From: Microbacterium sp. BK668
GTDB taxonomy: Bacteria; Actinomycetota; Actinomycetes; Actinomycetales; Microbacteriaceae
Direction: 5' to 3'
Assembly (NCBI RefSeq): GCF_004362195.1
Contig: NZ_SNWG01000001.1
Coordinates: 1,488,001-1,552,000 of the forward strand
Length of the DNA: 64,000 nt
The notes beneath the pieces were generated by a model. That model searched no databases and was not told the origin of the DNA. It was given only the letters and a program-made list of their open reading frames with translations. Shown one piece after another: positions 33,936 through 42,232 of the stretch (within the stretch, counting starts at the first letter, position 1; each line of letters opens with the position of its first letter). The translations under genes and the position numbers were made by a program.

Positions 33936-35048
33936 TCAGTCCGCCGATCGGATGATGATCGCCTCGGTCGCCGGCGCCGGCTCCGCCGGGTGTCCCACGT
34001 AGCCGATCACCTGGAGGACCGCGTGGCGGAACTCGGCGGGGCGCTCCAGGAAGGCCGAGTGACCGACCCCCTCGAGTGCGAGCTCGGTCACCTCGCCGCC
34101 CTTCTCGCGGTACCGATCCAGCACGTCGCGCGTCTGCGACACCATCGGCTGCGCGGGCGCGACCTCCTCACCGGGCCAGCCGGGGACGATGCCCAGCGCG
34201 CCGAGGTGGTTGAAGTCGTAGAACGACGTGTCGGAGACGATGGGGTCCAGCGTCCCGTGCACCCAGAGGATCGGGGGCTTCGGCTCGATGTCGGCGATGC
34301 CGGAGGTGTTGAAGTACTTCGGCACGATCGAGTTGAGGACGCCGACGGTGCCCGCGCCGAAGCCGGGCCAGGAGTCGCTGTGCACCGAGTCGCCCGGGTA
34401 GTTGCCCGTCGCGGTCGACGTCGAGAGGATGGACTCGACCCACACGTCCTCGTGATCGGTGGTGTATCCCGGGGCGACATACCCCGAGCGGAAGACATTG
34501 CGCGGCGAGGTGGGCGCCTCGTCCGAGGTGTCGTGCGCGGTCAGTCGCTCGACGAAGTCGGGGTTGCCTGCGCCGCCGCCGCAGCCGGCGTCGTCGTCGG
34601 TGAGACGGCTCCCGTCGCGACGCGTCCCGCCGAAGCCGTACGGCGAGACGGGCGACACGAGCGTCAGGCTCAGGGTGGGATGGTCGAGGGCGTACTGCAT
34701 GATGACCCCGCCGCCGAGCGACCAGCCGACGAAGTGCGCCGTCGGAAGGCCGAGCGCTGCGAGGGTCGCGTGCACGTCGTCGCTGAAGTCCCGCACGCCC
34801 CGTGTCGCGTCGACGGGGGAGTGCTCCGTGCCGCCGTACCCGCGCAGGTCGATCGCGATCGCCCGGAGGTCTCTCGGGAGATCCTCCATGACCTCCTGCC
34901 AGAACAGCGATGACGAGCCGTTTCCGTGAATGAGGACGACCGTGCGCTCCGGCGGCGTGGCGGCGTCGTCGCCCGCTCGTTCGAGGATGTTGACCGTCAA
35001 TCGGGGAGTGTCGATGAGTCGGGCTGTGATGCCGTCGAAGAGAGTCAT
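33936..35048 (-). CDS. alpha/beta hydrolase
   Basis: 370 residues. The oxyanion motif LIHGNGSSS is near 39-47, the nucleophile elbow GWSLGGG near 109-115, the acid near HGTLDPIVS (about 265) and the histidine in VGHSAF (about 328). A long insertion (about 150-260, rich in Gly and Ser, with a single Cys in DDAGCGGG) sits between the core strands as a cap. The substrate is unknown. It has its own promoter-like pair with a GC-rich palindrome in the spacer, so it is probably separate from the ArsR-SRPBCC pair upstream. Confidence 0.85.
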   Translation of the reverse strand: MTLFDGITARLIDTPRLTVNILERAGDDAATPPERTVVLIHGNGSSSLFWQEVMEDLPRDLRAIAIDLRGYGGTEHSPVDATRGVRDFSDDVHATLAALGLPTAHFVGWSLGGGVIMQYALDHPTLSLTLVSPVSPYGFGGTRRDGSRLTDDDAGCGGGAGNPDFVERLTAHDTSDEAPTSPRNVFRSGYVAPGYTTDHEDVWVESILSTSTATGNYPGDSVHSDSWPGFGAGTVGVLNSIVPKYFNTSGIADIEPKPPILWVHGTLDPIVSDTSFYDFNHLGALGIVPGWPGEEVAPAQPMVSQTRDVLDRYREKGGEVTELALEGVGHSAFLERPAEFRHAVLQVIGYVGHPAEPAPATEAIIIRSAD

Positions 35049-35099
35049 GGAGCGTCCTTCGGTATCCCCTGGGGAGCGTCTGCGTTCCCGTCTGCCTCG

Positions 35100-35128
35100 A
35101 CTATAAACCCCTCCCGTCGGGGGGTGAA
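35100..35128 (-). promoter_or_regulatory. promoter with palindromic spacer, upstream of the hydrolase
   Basis: On the minus strand TTCACC (35123-35128) and TATAGT (35100-35105) are spaced by 17 bp. The spacer contains a near-palindrome of C and G runs (35106-35125) that could be an operator, or could terminate the upstream ArsR-SRPBCC transcript. Confidence 0.5.
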
Positions 35129-35196
35129 TGGACTCTCAGGTCTCACCTCGGCCGCGCCCGCCGGAGGGCTTCCGCGCTCCTCACCCCTCCGGCCCG

Positions 35197-35889
35197 TCAG
35201 GCGCCGGCGCCGTCGCTCTCCGCGGGTTCCGCGGGCATCTCGCCCATGTAGGCGGCCGCGGTCGCCTCGGCGGCGCGGGCCGCGACCTCGGGCGCGGCGC
35301 CGTCCGCGACGTGCGCGTCCTTCCAGGCGTCGGCGGCGGCGCGGGTGAACGCCTTCCCCTCGTCCGACAGCATCCACGCCTGGCCCTCCTCCGGCGTCGG
35401 ACCGTCGACCGCGGACCCGAGGTGCAGGGCGAGGCCCAGCAGCCCGGAGTCCCACCCGATGCCTGTCGCCGCCGGGCCGAACTGCTGCCACACCTCTTCG
35501 GGGACGTCCGCTACCGACGCGACGTGCTCGAGTTCGAATCGGGTGCGATCGGATGCTGTCGCCTCCAGCCGCACCGTCACCCACGTCACGCCGCCGCCGT
35601 ACTCCCACGTCGCGCGGTAGGACGCTCTGCCGTCCTCGGGCGGATCGCAGGCGAGGATCTCGCCTCCCGCGTTGCCCTCGAACTGATACCGCCCGCCGAC
35701 CCTCAGGTCTCCCGAGATGGGAAGGAACCACCTTGGGATGCGATCCGGCGTGGTGACGGCCTCCCACACGTCGGCGATGTCCGACGGGTACTCCTGGGCG
35801 AGCCGCTGCACGCGGACCTCCGCTCCGTCGCGCTGCGTCGTCTCTACTCGGCGCTCGACGGCGGCGATCTGGGCGTTCACATCGACCAT
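35197..35889 (-). CDS. SRPBCC/AHSA1-type protein
   Basis: 230 residues. The N-terminal two-thirds is the Aha1/SRPBCC fold: YPSDIADVWEAVTTPDRIPR (34-53), then RWFLPISGDLRVGGRY and WEYGGGVTWVTVRLE. The last 60 residues are an Ala/Glu-rich extension. Proteins of this type often sit beside an ArsR regulator, as here (23 bp apart, same transcript), and probably bind a small hydrophobic ligand. Confidence 0.87.
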   Translation of the reverse strand: MVDVNAQIAAVERRVETTQRDGAEVRVQRLAQEYPSDIADVWEAVTTPDRIPRWFLPISGDLRVGGRYQFEGNAGGEILACDPPEDGRASYRATWEYGGGVTWVTVRLEATASDRTRFELEHVASVADVPEEVWQQFGPAATGIGWDSGLLGLALHLGSAVDGPTPEEGQAWMLSDEGKAFTRAAADAWKDAHVADGAAPEVAARAAEATAAAYMGEMPAEPAESDGAGA

Positions 35890-35912
35890 GGGCTCTTCTC
35901 CTTCATCGGATC

Positions 35913-36341
35913 TCAGTTGTCGGCGTCACCGTCGTCGGCGACGTCGGCGGCATCGTGGCCTTCTGCCGGGGGAGCGGATGCCGCGGCATCCGAAACGTCC
36001 TTCCTGTCGTCGGCCGGCCGGCGTGCGCGCCGCCCGCGCGCCAGCTCGGTGCCGAGGGCGTCGAGCTTGGGCTGCCAGAACCGCCGGAACGGATCCAGCC
36101 ACGCGTCGGCGGCCTGGAGCGGCCGCGGATCGACGGCGTAGAGCCGCCGCGTGCCCTCGGCGCGGACGGTGGCGAAGCCGGCATCCCGGATCACGCGGAG
36201 GTGCTGCGACACGGCGGGCTGCGAGATGCCGAACTCGCGCTGGATGACGGCGCCGATCTGCCCCGCGCTCAGCTCGCCATCGGCGAGCAGCTCGATGATC
36301 CGGCGGCGGACGGGGTCTCCGAGGATGTCGAGCGCGTGCAT
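35913..36341 (-). CDS. ArsR-family transcriptional regulator
   Basis: 142 residues. The winged helix-turn-helix covers residues 1-80 (DPVRRRIIELLADGELSAGQ, then ISQPAVSQHLRVIRDAGF). There is no ELCVC-like metal site, which fits the AHSA1-linked ArsR group. The C-terminal 55 residues are charged and low-complexity (ADVADDGDADN). ATG 36341 was chosen because the 34-bp palindrome starts 10 bp upstream and AATGAT is 6 nt upstream. It probably represses itself and the SRPBCC gene. Confidence 0.9.
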   Translation of the reverse strand: MHALDILGDPVRRRIIELLADGELSAGQIGAVIQREFGISQPAVSQHLRVIRDAGFATVRAEGTRRLYAVDPRPLQAADAWLDPFRRFWQPKLDALGTELARGRRARRPADDRKDVSDAAASAPPAEGHDAADVADDGDADN

Positions 36342-36350
36342 CCACTTATC

Positions 36351-36384
36351 ATTGCGTGGTGACTTATATAAGTCAAGACGCAAT
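36351..36384. promoter_or_regulatory. 34-bp palindromic operator over the ArsR promoter
   Basis: Positions are symmetric about 36367.5 in 15 of 17 pairs; the core TGACTTATATAAGTCA (36360-36375) is perfect. On the minus strand TTGACT (36371-36376) and AATGAT (36348-36353) are 17 bp apart, so a bound dimer would block RNA polymerase. AT-rich unlike its surroundings. Confidence 0.8.
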
Positions 36385-36499
36385 CTATTGGCGTACCTCC
36401 CCTCGGTGGCGGGGGAGCGGGGGGAGGGCGGCGGGTTCGGAGATGTGACTCGACGACCGGGAGGCTGTCGACGACCGGTGGCGGTGCGCGCACCGCTCG

Positions 36500-36505
36500 T
36501 AGGAT
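36500..36505 (+). promoter_or_regulatory. -10 element TAGGAT, leaderless start of proC
   Basis: TAGGAT is 7 nt before the ATG at 36513. Confidence 0.55.
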
Positions 36506-36512
36506 GGTGGTC

Positions 36513-37349
36513 ATGCCTGCTTCGCTCCCCTCGATCGCGATCCTCGGCGCCGGCTCCATGGGCGGCGCGATCCTTCGCGGGCTGGTGCGCTCCGGCCTCG
36601 CGACGTCCGGCCTCACCGCCACCAACCGCTCGGTCTCGAAAGCCGCTGCCTTCGAGGGCCTCGATGGGGTGACCTCGATCGCGCTCGAGCAGCAGCCGAC
36701 CGGGAGCGCGGACGCGGCAGCCGCCGCCGACATCGTCCTCATCGGGGTGAAGCCTGCGATGGTGCCCGAGCTGCTCCGCGAGATCGCGCCGCGCCTTCGC
36801 CCCGGCACGATCGTGGTGAGCCTGGCGGCCGGCGTGACGATCGCGACCTTCGAGTCGATCCTCGGCCCCGGACTGCCGGTGCTGCGGTCCATGCCCAACA
36901 CGCCCGCACTGGTCGGCCGCGGCGTCACCGGTCTCGCCGCGGGAACCGAGGCGAGCGCCGCCGACCGGGCGCTCGTGCGGAGTCTCTTCGAGACGGTCGG
37001 CACCGTCATCGAGGTCCCCGAGGCCAAGATCGACGCCCTCTCGACCATCTCGGGCTCAGGTCCCGCATACGTCTACCTGTTCATCGAGGAGTTCACCGAG
37101 GCGGCCGTCGGCAAGGGGTTCAGCGAGGAGGAGGCCCGCCTTATGGCGGAGCAGACCTTCATCGGCGCGACGGCGCTGCTCGAGGCGTCCGGTGAGCGGC
37201 CCTCGGAGCTGCGCCGTCAGGTCACGAGCCCCAAGGGCACGACGGAGCGGGCCGTCGCCGTGCTGCAGGGCGCGCGCCTGGCGGGCGTGTTCTCGGAGGC
37301 GACGGATGCCGCGCTCGCCCGCGCCCGCGAACTCGCCGCGGGCGGGTAG
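36513..37349 (+). CDS. proC: pyrroline-5-carboxylate reductase
   Basis: 278 residues. It reduces P5C to proline with NAD(P)H. The dinucleotide fold starts at AILGAGSMGGAI (about 8-19); the catalytic region is TISGSGPAYVYLFIEEF (about 171-187) and QVTSPKGTT (about 232-240) closes the active site. ATG 36513 was preferred over ATG 36504 because the latter overlaps the -10-like element. Confidence 0.95.
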   Translation: MPASLPSIAILGAGSMGGAILRGLVRSGLATSGLTATNRSVSKAAAFEGLDGVTSIALEQQPTGSADAAAAADIVLIGVKPAMVPELLREIAPRLRPGTIVVSLAAGVTIATFESILGPGLPVLRSMPNTPALVGRGVTGLAAGTEASAADRALVRSLFETVGTVIEVPEAKIDALSTISGSGPAYVYLFIEEFTEAAVGKGFSEEEARLMAEQTFIGATALLEASGERPSELRRQVTSPKGTTERAVAVLQGARLAGVFSEATDAALARARELAAGG

Positions 37350-37406
37350 CACCTGCCGCCCTCGTTCGCCACGCCTCTGCAGACGAGGTGCGCCGACCGA
37401 CGGCGG

Positions 37407-38168
37407 TCAGCGGAACTTCCGCCGGTAGATAGCCATCGAGACGCCGTACCCGATGACGAGGATGCCGACGCACCATGCCAGGGCGACCCAGATGTCACCG
37501 CCTACAGGCTGGCCGGCCAGAAGGTCGCGGATCGCGTCGACGATCGACGTGGTCGGCTGATACTCGGCGAAGAACCGCACCGGCCCCGGCATCGTCTCGG
37601 TGGGCACGAACGCCGAGCTGATGAACGGCAGGAAGATGAGCGGGTAGGCGAAGGCGCCGGCGCCGTCCATCGTCTTGGCCGAGAGGCCGGCGATGACCGC
37701 GAGCCACGTCAGCGCGAGGGTGAAGAGGATCAGGATGCCCGCGACCGCGAGCCACTCGAAGACGTTCGCGCCGGAGCGGAAGCCCATGAGCAGCGCGACG
37801 GCGATGACGACGACGACCGACGTGAGGTTGGCCACGACCGACGTGAGCACGTGCGACCACAGCACCGCCGAGCGGGCGATCGGCATGGACTGGAACCGCT
37901 CGAAGATCCCGCTCTGCATGTCTGTGAACAGGCGCGCGGAGGTGTAGGCGACGCCGGAGGCGACCGTGATGAGCAGGATGCCGGGCAGCAGGTAGCTGAC
38001 GTACGGCACCGACCCCGTGTCGATTGCTCCGCCGAAGACGAACACGAACAGCAGCATGATCGCGACCGGGGTTATCGCCGTCGTGATGATCGTGTCGAGG
38101 CTGCGCGTGATGTGGCGCAGCGACCGGCCCGTGAGGACGGCGGTATCGCCGATGACGTGCGTGGTCAT
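37407..38168 (-). CDS. ABC-2 type transporter permease (DrrB-like)
   Basis: 253 residues with six membrane segments. ABC-2 exporter permeases of the DrrB type carry the motif seen in IFERFQSMPIARSAVLWS (about 91-108) after the second segment. The partner ATPase gene ends 10 nt upstream. Together they likely export a hydrophobic compound such as a drug, under control of the PadR gene at the head of the operon. Confidence 0.88.
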   Translation of the reverse strand: MTTHVIGDTAVLTGRSLRHITRSLDTIITTAITPVAIMLLFVFVFGGAIDTGSVPYVSYLLPGILLITVASGVAYTSARLFTDMQSGIFERFQSMPIARSAVLWSHVLTSVVANLTSVVVVIAVALLMGFRSGANVFEWLAVAGILILFTLALTWLAVIAGLSAKTMDGAGAFAYPLIFLPFISSAFVPTETMPGPVRFFAEYQPTTSIVDAIRDLLAGQPVGGDIWVALAWCVGILVIGYGVSMAIYRRKFR

Positions 38169-38178
38169 GGTCGTTCCT

Positions 38179-38982
38179 TCACTTCTCACGCGCGCCGTCG
38201 GCGGCGTCGCTCTTGCGATCAGATCCGACGATCGAGAGGAAGACCTCTTCGAGGGTCGGCTGCTTCTCGACGTACTCGACCTGCGCCGGCGGCAGCAGGC
38301 GCTTGAGCTCGGCGAGGGTCCCGTCCGCGATGATGCGACCCTCGTGCAGGATCGCGATCCGGTCGGCGAGCTGCTCGGCCTCCTCGAGGTACTGCGTCGT
38401 GAGGAGCACCGTCGTGCCGTTCGCAGCGAGCTCCCGAATCGCCTCCCACACCTCGACGCGCGCCTGGGGGTCCAGACCCGTCGTCGGCTCGTCGAGGAAG
38501 ATCACCGCCGGGCTGCCGATGAGGCTCATCGCGATGTCGAGGCGTCGCCGCATGCCGCCGGAGTAGGTCGCGACCTTGCGGGAGGCGGCATCGGTCAGCG
38601 AGAAGCGCTCGAGCAGGCCGTCGGCGATCGATCCCGGCTCGTCGAGGTGGCGGAGTCGCGCGACGAGCACGAGGTTCTCGCGTCCGCTCAGGACCTCGTC
38701 GACCGCTGCGAACTGACCCGTGAGGCTGATCGCCTCGCGGACCTCCCGGCCTCGCGTCGCGACGTCGAGGTCGTTGACGCTCGCCGCCCCGCCGTCGGCC
38801 TCGAGCAGCGTCGAGAGGATGCGGACGAGCGTCGTCTTGCCGGCGCCGTTCGACCCGAGGAGCGCGAAGATCGTACCCCGCTCGACGTCGAAGTCGACGC
38901 CGCGCAGGACGGAGAGGTCCTTGAAGGACTTCTCGATCCCGCGCACGCGGACGGCGGGTGCGGCGAGGGATGGGGTGGTCAT
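38179..38982 (-). CDS. ABC transporter ATP-binding protein (DrrA-like)
   Basis: 267 residues. Walker A GSNGAGKTT is near 44-52, Q-loop GQFAAVDE near 88, signature YSGGMRRRLD near 138-147, Walker B AVIFLDEPTTGLD near 157-169. The C-terminal extension (EYVEKQPTLEEVFLSIVG) is typical of DrrA-type drug exporters. The start overlaps the DUF1048 stop by 4 nt (ATGA). Confidence 0.93.
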   Translation of the reverse strand: MTTPSLAAPAVRVRGIEKSFKDLSVLRGVDFDVERGTIFALLGSNGAGKTTLVRILSTLLEADGGAASVNDLDVATRGREVREAISLTGQFAAVDEVLSGRENLVLVARLRHLDEPGSIADGLLERFSLTDAASRKVATYSGGMRRRLDIAMSLIGSPAVIFLDEPTTGLDPQARVEVWEAIRELAANGTTVLLTTQYLEEAEQLADRIAILHEGRIIADGTLAELKRLLPPAQVEYVEKQPTLEEVFLSIVGSDRKSDAADGAREK

Positions 38983-39347
38983 CGTTCCTGCGCTCCTTCC
39001 GCGTCTTCGATCGCCTTCGCGAGGTGGGCGCGCTCCTTGTCGATCCATCGGGTGCCGCCGTACGACTGGGCGAACGTCTCGGCGAAGTCGACGGGGTCCG
39101 GTCCGACGATGTCGCGGACGGGGGTGCCGTCGGCGGCTGCGCGTTCCCACAGCTCCACGAGGTCCTCGAACATCTTCACGAGGTCGTCGCCGTCGGTGAT
39201 GCCGCCGTAGTACATGAAGTACCTGTGCATCGCCTTCGCGGCGCTGCCGTAGGGCTCCGGCAGCGCATCGAGGCGCGCCTTGAGCTGCCTGTACTGCTTC
39301 TTCTGCTCGAGTGAGCCGGTGATCGCTTCGATCCATTTGGCGGCCAT
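38979..39347 (-). CDS. DUF1048 protein
   Basis: 122 residues, helical and soluble. The DUF1048 family occurs beside PadR regulators and drug-type ABC exporters; its function is unknown. Typical stretches are EQKKQYRQLKARLDALPEPY (14-33) and FAETFAQSYGGTRWIDKERA near the end. ATG 39347 lies 2 nt after the PadR stop and 4-nt overlaps the ABC ATPase start, so expression is tightly coupled. Confidence 0.85.
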   Translation of the reverse strand: MAAKWIEAITGSLEQKKQYRQLKARLDALPEPYGSAAKAMHRYFMYYGGITDGDDLVKMFEDLVELWERAAADGTPVRDIVGPDPVDFAETFAQSYGGTRWIDKERAHLAKAIEDAEGAQER

Positions 39348-39349
39348 GG

Positions 39350-39718
39350 TCACTTCTCCTTCTCGCCGACCTCGTCGGCATCGGTCGTGAGGGGAACGTC
39401 GGTGCGGAGCTTGTCGAGCCGGTCCGTGAGGAAGCTCCAGGTCCTCCAGAACTCGTCGAGGTAGTCCTTGCCCCGCGCGTTGAGCGAGTAGACCTTGCGC
39501 GGCGGTCCCTTCTCCGAAGGCACCTTCTCGACGTCGACCAGCCCGCGCTGTTCGACGCGGACGAGGAGCGCGTAGATCGTCCCCTCCGCGATGTCGGCGA
39601 AGCCCTGGTCGCGCAGCCACGCCGTGATCTCGTATCCGTATGCGTCGCGGGCGGACAGGACGGCGAGGACGATCCCCTCGAGAACGCCCTTGAGCATCTC
39701 GGTCTCCTGCTTGCCCAT
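39350..39718 (-). CDS. PadR-family transcriptional regulator
   Basis: 122 residues. The winged helix contains LKGVLEGIVLAVLSARDAYG (9-28) and EGTIYALLVRVEQRGLVDVE (45-64), followed by RKVYSLNARGKDYL and a C-terminal dimerisation helix. PadR proteins repress exporter genes until a drug-like ligand binds. It heads the PadR-DUF1048-ABC operon and has its own operator-containing promoter. GGAGG precedes the ATG. Confidence 0.93.
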   Translation of the reverse strand: MGKQETEMLKGVLEGIVLAVLSARDAYGYEITAWLRDQGFADIAEGTIYALLVRVEQRGLVDVEKVPSEKGPPRKVYSLNARGKDYLDEFWRTWSFLTDRLDKLRTDVPLTTDADEVGEKEK

Positions 39719-39761
39719 CGGCCTCCGCCTTCTGCTACTCAGTATCGCTGACTACTGGTAG

Positions 39762-39791
39762 ATAGTAACGCCGAGTACCGGTACTTAGCAA
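39762..39791 (-). promoter_or_regulatory. PadR operon promoter with 12-bp palindrome
   Basis: On the minus strand TTGCTA (39786-39791) and TACTAT (39762-39767) are spaced by 18 bp. The spacer holds AGTACCGGTACT (39774-39785), a perfect palindrome, the likely PadR site. A second, looser pair (CAGTA and TACTG, 39740-39757) lies just downstream near the start of transcription. Confidence 0.6.
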
Positions 39792-39846
39792 GACCGAATA
39801 GCGAGGAGATCGGATGCCGCGGCCGGACTCGCCGGAGAGGGTCGCC

Positions 39847-39967
39847 GTCGTCCCCTCCTCTCGCTGCGCTCGCTCGGGGACCGGATGTTCCCGGTCCCCG
39901 AGCGAGGAGCGCAGCGGCGGTTCCCGGTCCCCGAGCGAGGAGCGCAGCGACGAGACGAGGGGACGAC
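39847..39967. repeat. inverted repeat with tandem 29-bp copies inside
   Basis: Arm 39847-39884 is complementary, with small insertions, to 39924-39967. Between and within them, 39888-39916 and 39921-39949 are direct copies of 29 bp. All contain the CGAGCGAGGAGCGCAGCG word related to the repeats at 26403-26524. The rest of the gap to 40056 contains another short hairpin, AGCCTTCGGCAGGCT (about 39999-40014), and no gene. Confidence 0.85.
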
Positions 39968-40056
39968 GCCGGACCACCGCGTCACGCGGCTCAGCTGAGA
40001 GCCTTCGGCAGGCTCATGGACCGGAGAGGCGCGTCCCCGGGCGGGCCGGGTCGGCC

Positions 40057-40728
40057 TCAGCGGTCGAGGGCGGCGAACCGCTCGATGTCGGTGTTCGTCC
40101 CCGACACGATGATGAGGTCGTGGTTCGTCACGACGGTCGTCGCCTCGGCGTACCGGAAGGGCTTCCCCGGGCTCTTCACGCCCACGACGGTCACGTTGTA
40201 CTTAGAGCGCACGCCCGACTCGTTGAGGCCGACGCCGCGGATGAACTTCGGCGGGTACATCTTGGCGAGCACGAAGTCGTCGTCGAAGCGGATGAAGTCC
40301 AGCATCCGCCCGCTCACGAGGTGGGCGACGCGCTCGCCGGCCTCGCGCTCGGGGTAGATGACGTGGTTCGCGCCGACGCGGGCGAGGATCTTGCCGTGCG
40401 ACTGCGAGACGGCCTTCGCCCAGATCTGCGGCACCTTGAGGTCGACGAGGTTCGCCGTGATGAGAACGGATGCCTCGATCGACGACCCGACGGCGACGAC
40501 GGCGACCTGGAAGTCCTGCGCGCCGATCTGCTTCAGCGCGTCGATGTTCTTCGCGTCGGCCTGAACAGTGTGGGTCACGCGCTCGGACCACTTCTGCACG
40601 AGCTCGAGGTTCTCGTCGATGGCGAGCACCTCGCGGTCCAGCCGGTCTAGCTCGCCCGCGCACGCGGCGCCGAAACGCCCGAGTCCGATGACCAGGACGG
40701 GCGCGTCGCCGCGGATCTGCTCAACCAA
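40057..40728 (-). CDS. TrkA/KtrA-type potassium uptake regulatory subunit
   Basis: 223 residues: one NAD-binding RCK_N domain (VLVIGLGRFGAACAGEL, 11-27, then AIDEN at 36-40) and one RCK_C domain (about 140-223). One copy of each domain and this length fit KtrA rather than the double-length TrkA. It controls the gating of the neighbouring membrane subunit. The start overlaps the membrane subunit's stop by 8 bp. Confidence 0.9.
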   Translation of the reverse strand: MVEQIRGDAPVLVIGLGRFGAACAGELDRLDREVLAIDENLELVQKWSERVTHTVQADAKNIDALKQIGAQDFQVAVVAVGSSIEASVLITANLVDLKVPQIWAKAVSQSHGKILARVGANHVIYPEREAGERVAHLVSGRMLDFIRFDDDFVLAKMYPPKFIRGVGLNESGVRSKYNVTVVGVKSPGKPFRYAEATTVVTNHDLIIVSGTNTDIERFAALDR

Positions 40729-42163
40729 CGATCGGCCTTTCCACCGGCAGCGAGTACAGCTGCGAACGGGATGTCGCGGCCACGGCCGCGGCGAGTGTCA
40801 CTGTACCAATCCGGCCCATGAACATCGTGAGCGCCATCACGTACACGGCGGGGTCGGGGAGGCTCTGGGTGAGCCCGGTCGAGAGGCCGACCGTCGCGAA
40901 ACCGGAGATGACGTCGAAGAGGACGTCCTCGACCGGGGACTTGGTGATGTGCGAGATCACGATGGTCGACAGCGCGACGATCGTGGCGCCCCACGCGACG
41001 ACCGACAGCGCGACGCGCTGGACATCGCTCGGGATGCGGCGGCCGAAGGCCTGCACCGACTGGCGACCCTTCGCCTCCGACCACACGGCCAGGGCGAGCA
41101 CGGCGAGGGTCGTGACCTTGATGCCGCCCGCTGTCGAGGCGGAGCCTCCGCCCACGAACATGAGCATGGAGCCGACGATGAGTGACGACCCGTTGAGCTC
41201 CCCGACGTCGATGACCGCGAAGCCGCCGGACCGGGTCATGGCGGAGAGGAAGAAGGACTGGAAGACGGTGTCCCAGGCGTTCATGCTCCCGAAGGTGGCG
41301 GGGTTGTCGTACTCGAGGGCGAGGAAGGCGCCGGCGCCCAGGACGAAGAGGAGCACCGTCGTGATCATGGTGAGCTTGGCGTGGAGGGACCACAGCCGGA
41401 AGCGCCAGTAGTGCCGCCACAGCGTGTAGATGACAGGGAATCCGATCGAGCCGAGGAAGACGCCGGCCATCATGACCGTCAGGAAGAAGTAGTCGGTCGC
41501 GAACGGCTCGAGCCCGTTCTCGGTCGGCGTGAAGCCCGTGTTCGTGAACGACATGGCGGCGAAGTACGGGGCTTCCCACAGAGCCGTCAGAGGATCCATG
41601 CCGGCGATCAGGATAGAAGGGTAGAGGAGCACCGCAAGGATCGCCTCGATCACGAGCGTCGACAGGGCGACGGTGCGAAGGAGCACGCCCACCTCACCCA
41701 GGCGCACGGTCTGCCCTTCGTTCACCGGGCCGCCGTGAGCGCGCATCGGATTGGTGTCGCCGGCCGCGATGAGCTTCGCTCGCAGGCCTAGGCGCTTCGA
41801 GATGATCAGGCCCAGGATCGATGCCAGAGTCAGCACGCCCATGGCGCCGACGTTGACGCCGATGAAGATGATCACCTGGCCGAGGGGCGACCAGAACGTG
41901 CCCATGTTCACCGTCGTCAGGCCCGTGACGCAGATCGTGGAGACGGCCGTGAAGAGCGCGTCGGCGAACGGGGGCCGCGTCCCCGACGCGGTCGCTGCCG
42001 GCTGCCACAGGAGCAGCGTGAACAGGAGGATGAGCGATGCGAAGACCAGCACGGCGAACCGCGCGGGCGAGGATGTGGTCAGCGAGCGGAGGTCATCCCA
42101 GAAGCGGCGGAAGAACCGGCCGAGCGAGTGGCGCGAGAACGGACTGACGGGATCGGCCGTCAT
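40721..42163 (-). CDS. TrkH/KtrB-family potassium transporter membrane subunit
   Basis: 480 residues with about ten membrane segments and four selectivity-loop repeats: TAVSTICVTGLTTV (about 78-91), AMSFTNTGFTPTENG (about 204-218), SAMTRSGGFAVID (about 310-322) and DVISGFATVGLSTG (about 422-435). K+ enters through the central pore. The N-terminus is basic and cytoplasmic. ATG 42163 is preceded by GAGGGGCGAG. Confidence 0.9.
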   Translation of the reverse strand: MTADPVSPFSRHSLGRFFRRFWDDLRSLTTSSPARFAVLVFASLILLFTLLLWQPAATASGTRPPFADALFTAVSTICVTGLTTVNMGTFWSPLGQVIIFIGVNVGAMGVLTLASILGLIISKRLGLRAKLIAAGDTNPMRAHGGPVNEGQTVRLGEVGVLLRTVALSTLVIEAILAVLLYPSILIAGMDPLTALWEAPYFAAMSFTNTGFTPTENGLEPFATDYFFLTVMMAGVFLGSIGFPVIYTLWRHYWRFRLWSLHAKLTMITTVLLFVLGAGAFLALEYDNPATFGSMNAWDTVFQSFFLSAMTRSGGFAVIDVGELNGSSLIVGSMLMFVGGGSASTAGGIKVTTLAVLALAVWSEAKGRQSVQAFGRRIPSDVQRVALSVVAWGATIVALSTIVISHITKSPVEDVLFDVISGFATVGLSTGLTQSLPDPAVYVMALTMFMGRIGTVTLAAAVAATSRSQLYSLPVERPIVG

Positions 42164-42220
42164 GTCTCGCCCCTCTCGTCCGCGGAAACCCCAGTCATGG
42201 TACTCCGCCGGGCGCGCGGC

Positions 42221-42226
42221 TAGTCT
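42221..42226 (+). promoter_or_regulatory. -10 element TAGTCT, leaderless start
   Basis: TAGTCT is 6 nt before the ATG at 42233. Confidence 0.6.
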
Positions 42227-42232
42227 GTCGAC

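Noticed and set aside
39847..39967. Insertion sequence remnant or CRISPR
   Set aside because: No transposase fragment and no regular repeat-spacer pattern; structure fits a dispersed intergenic palindrome.
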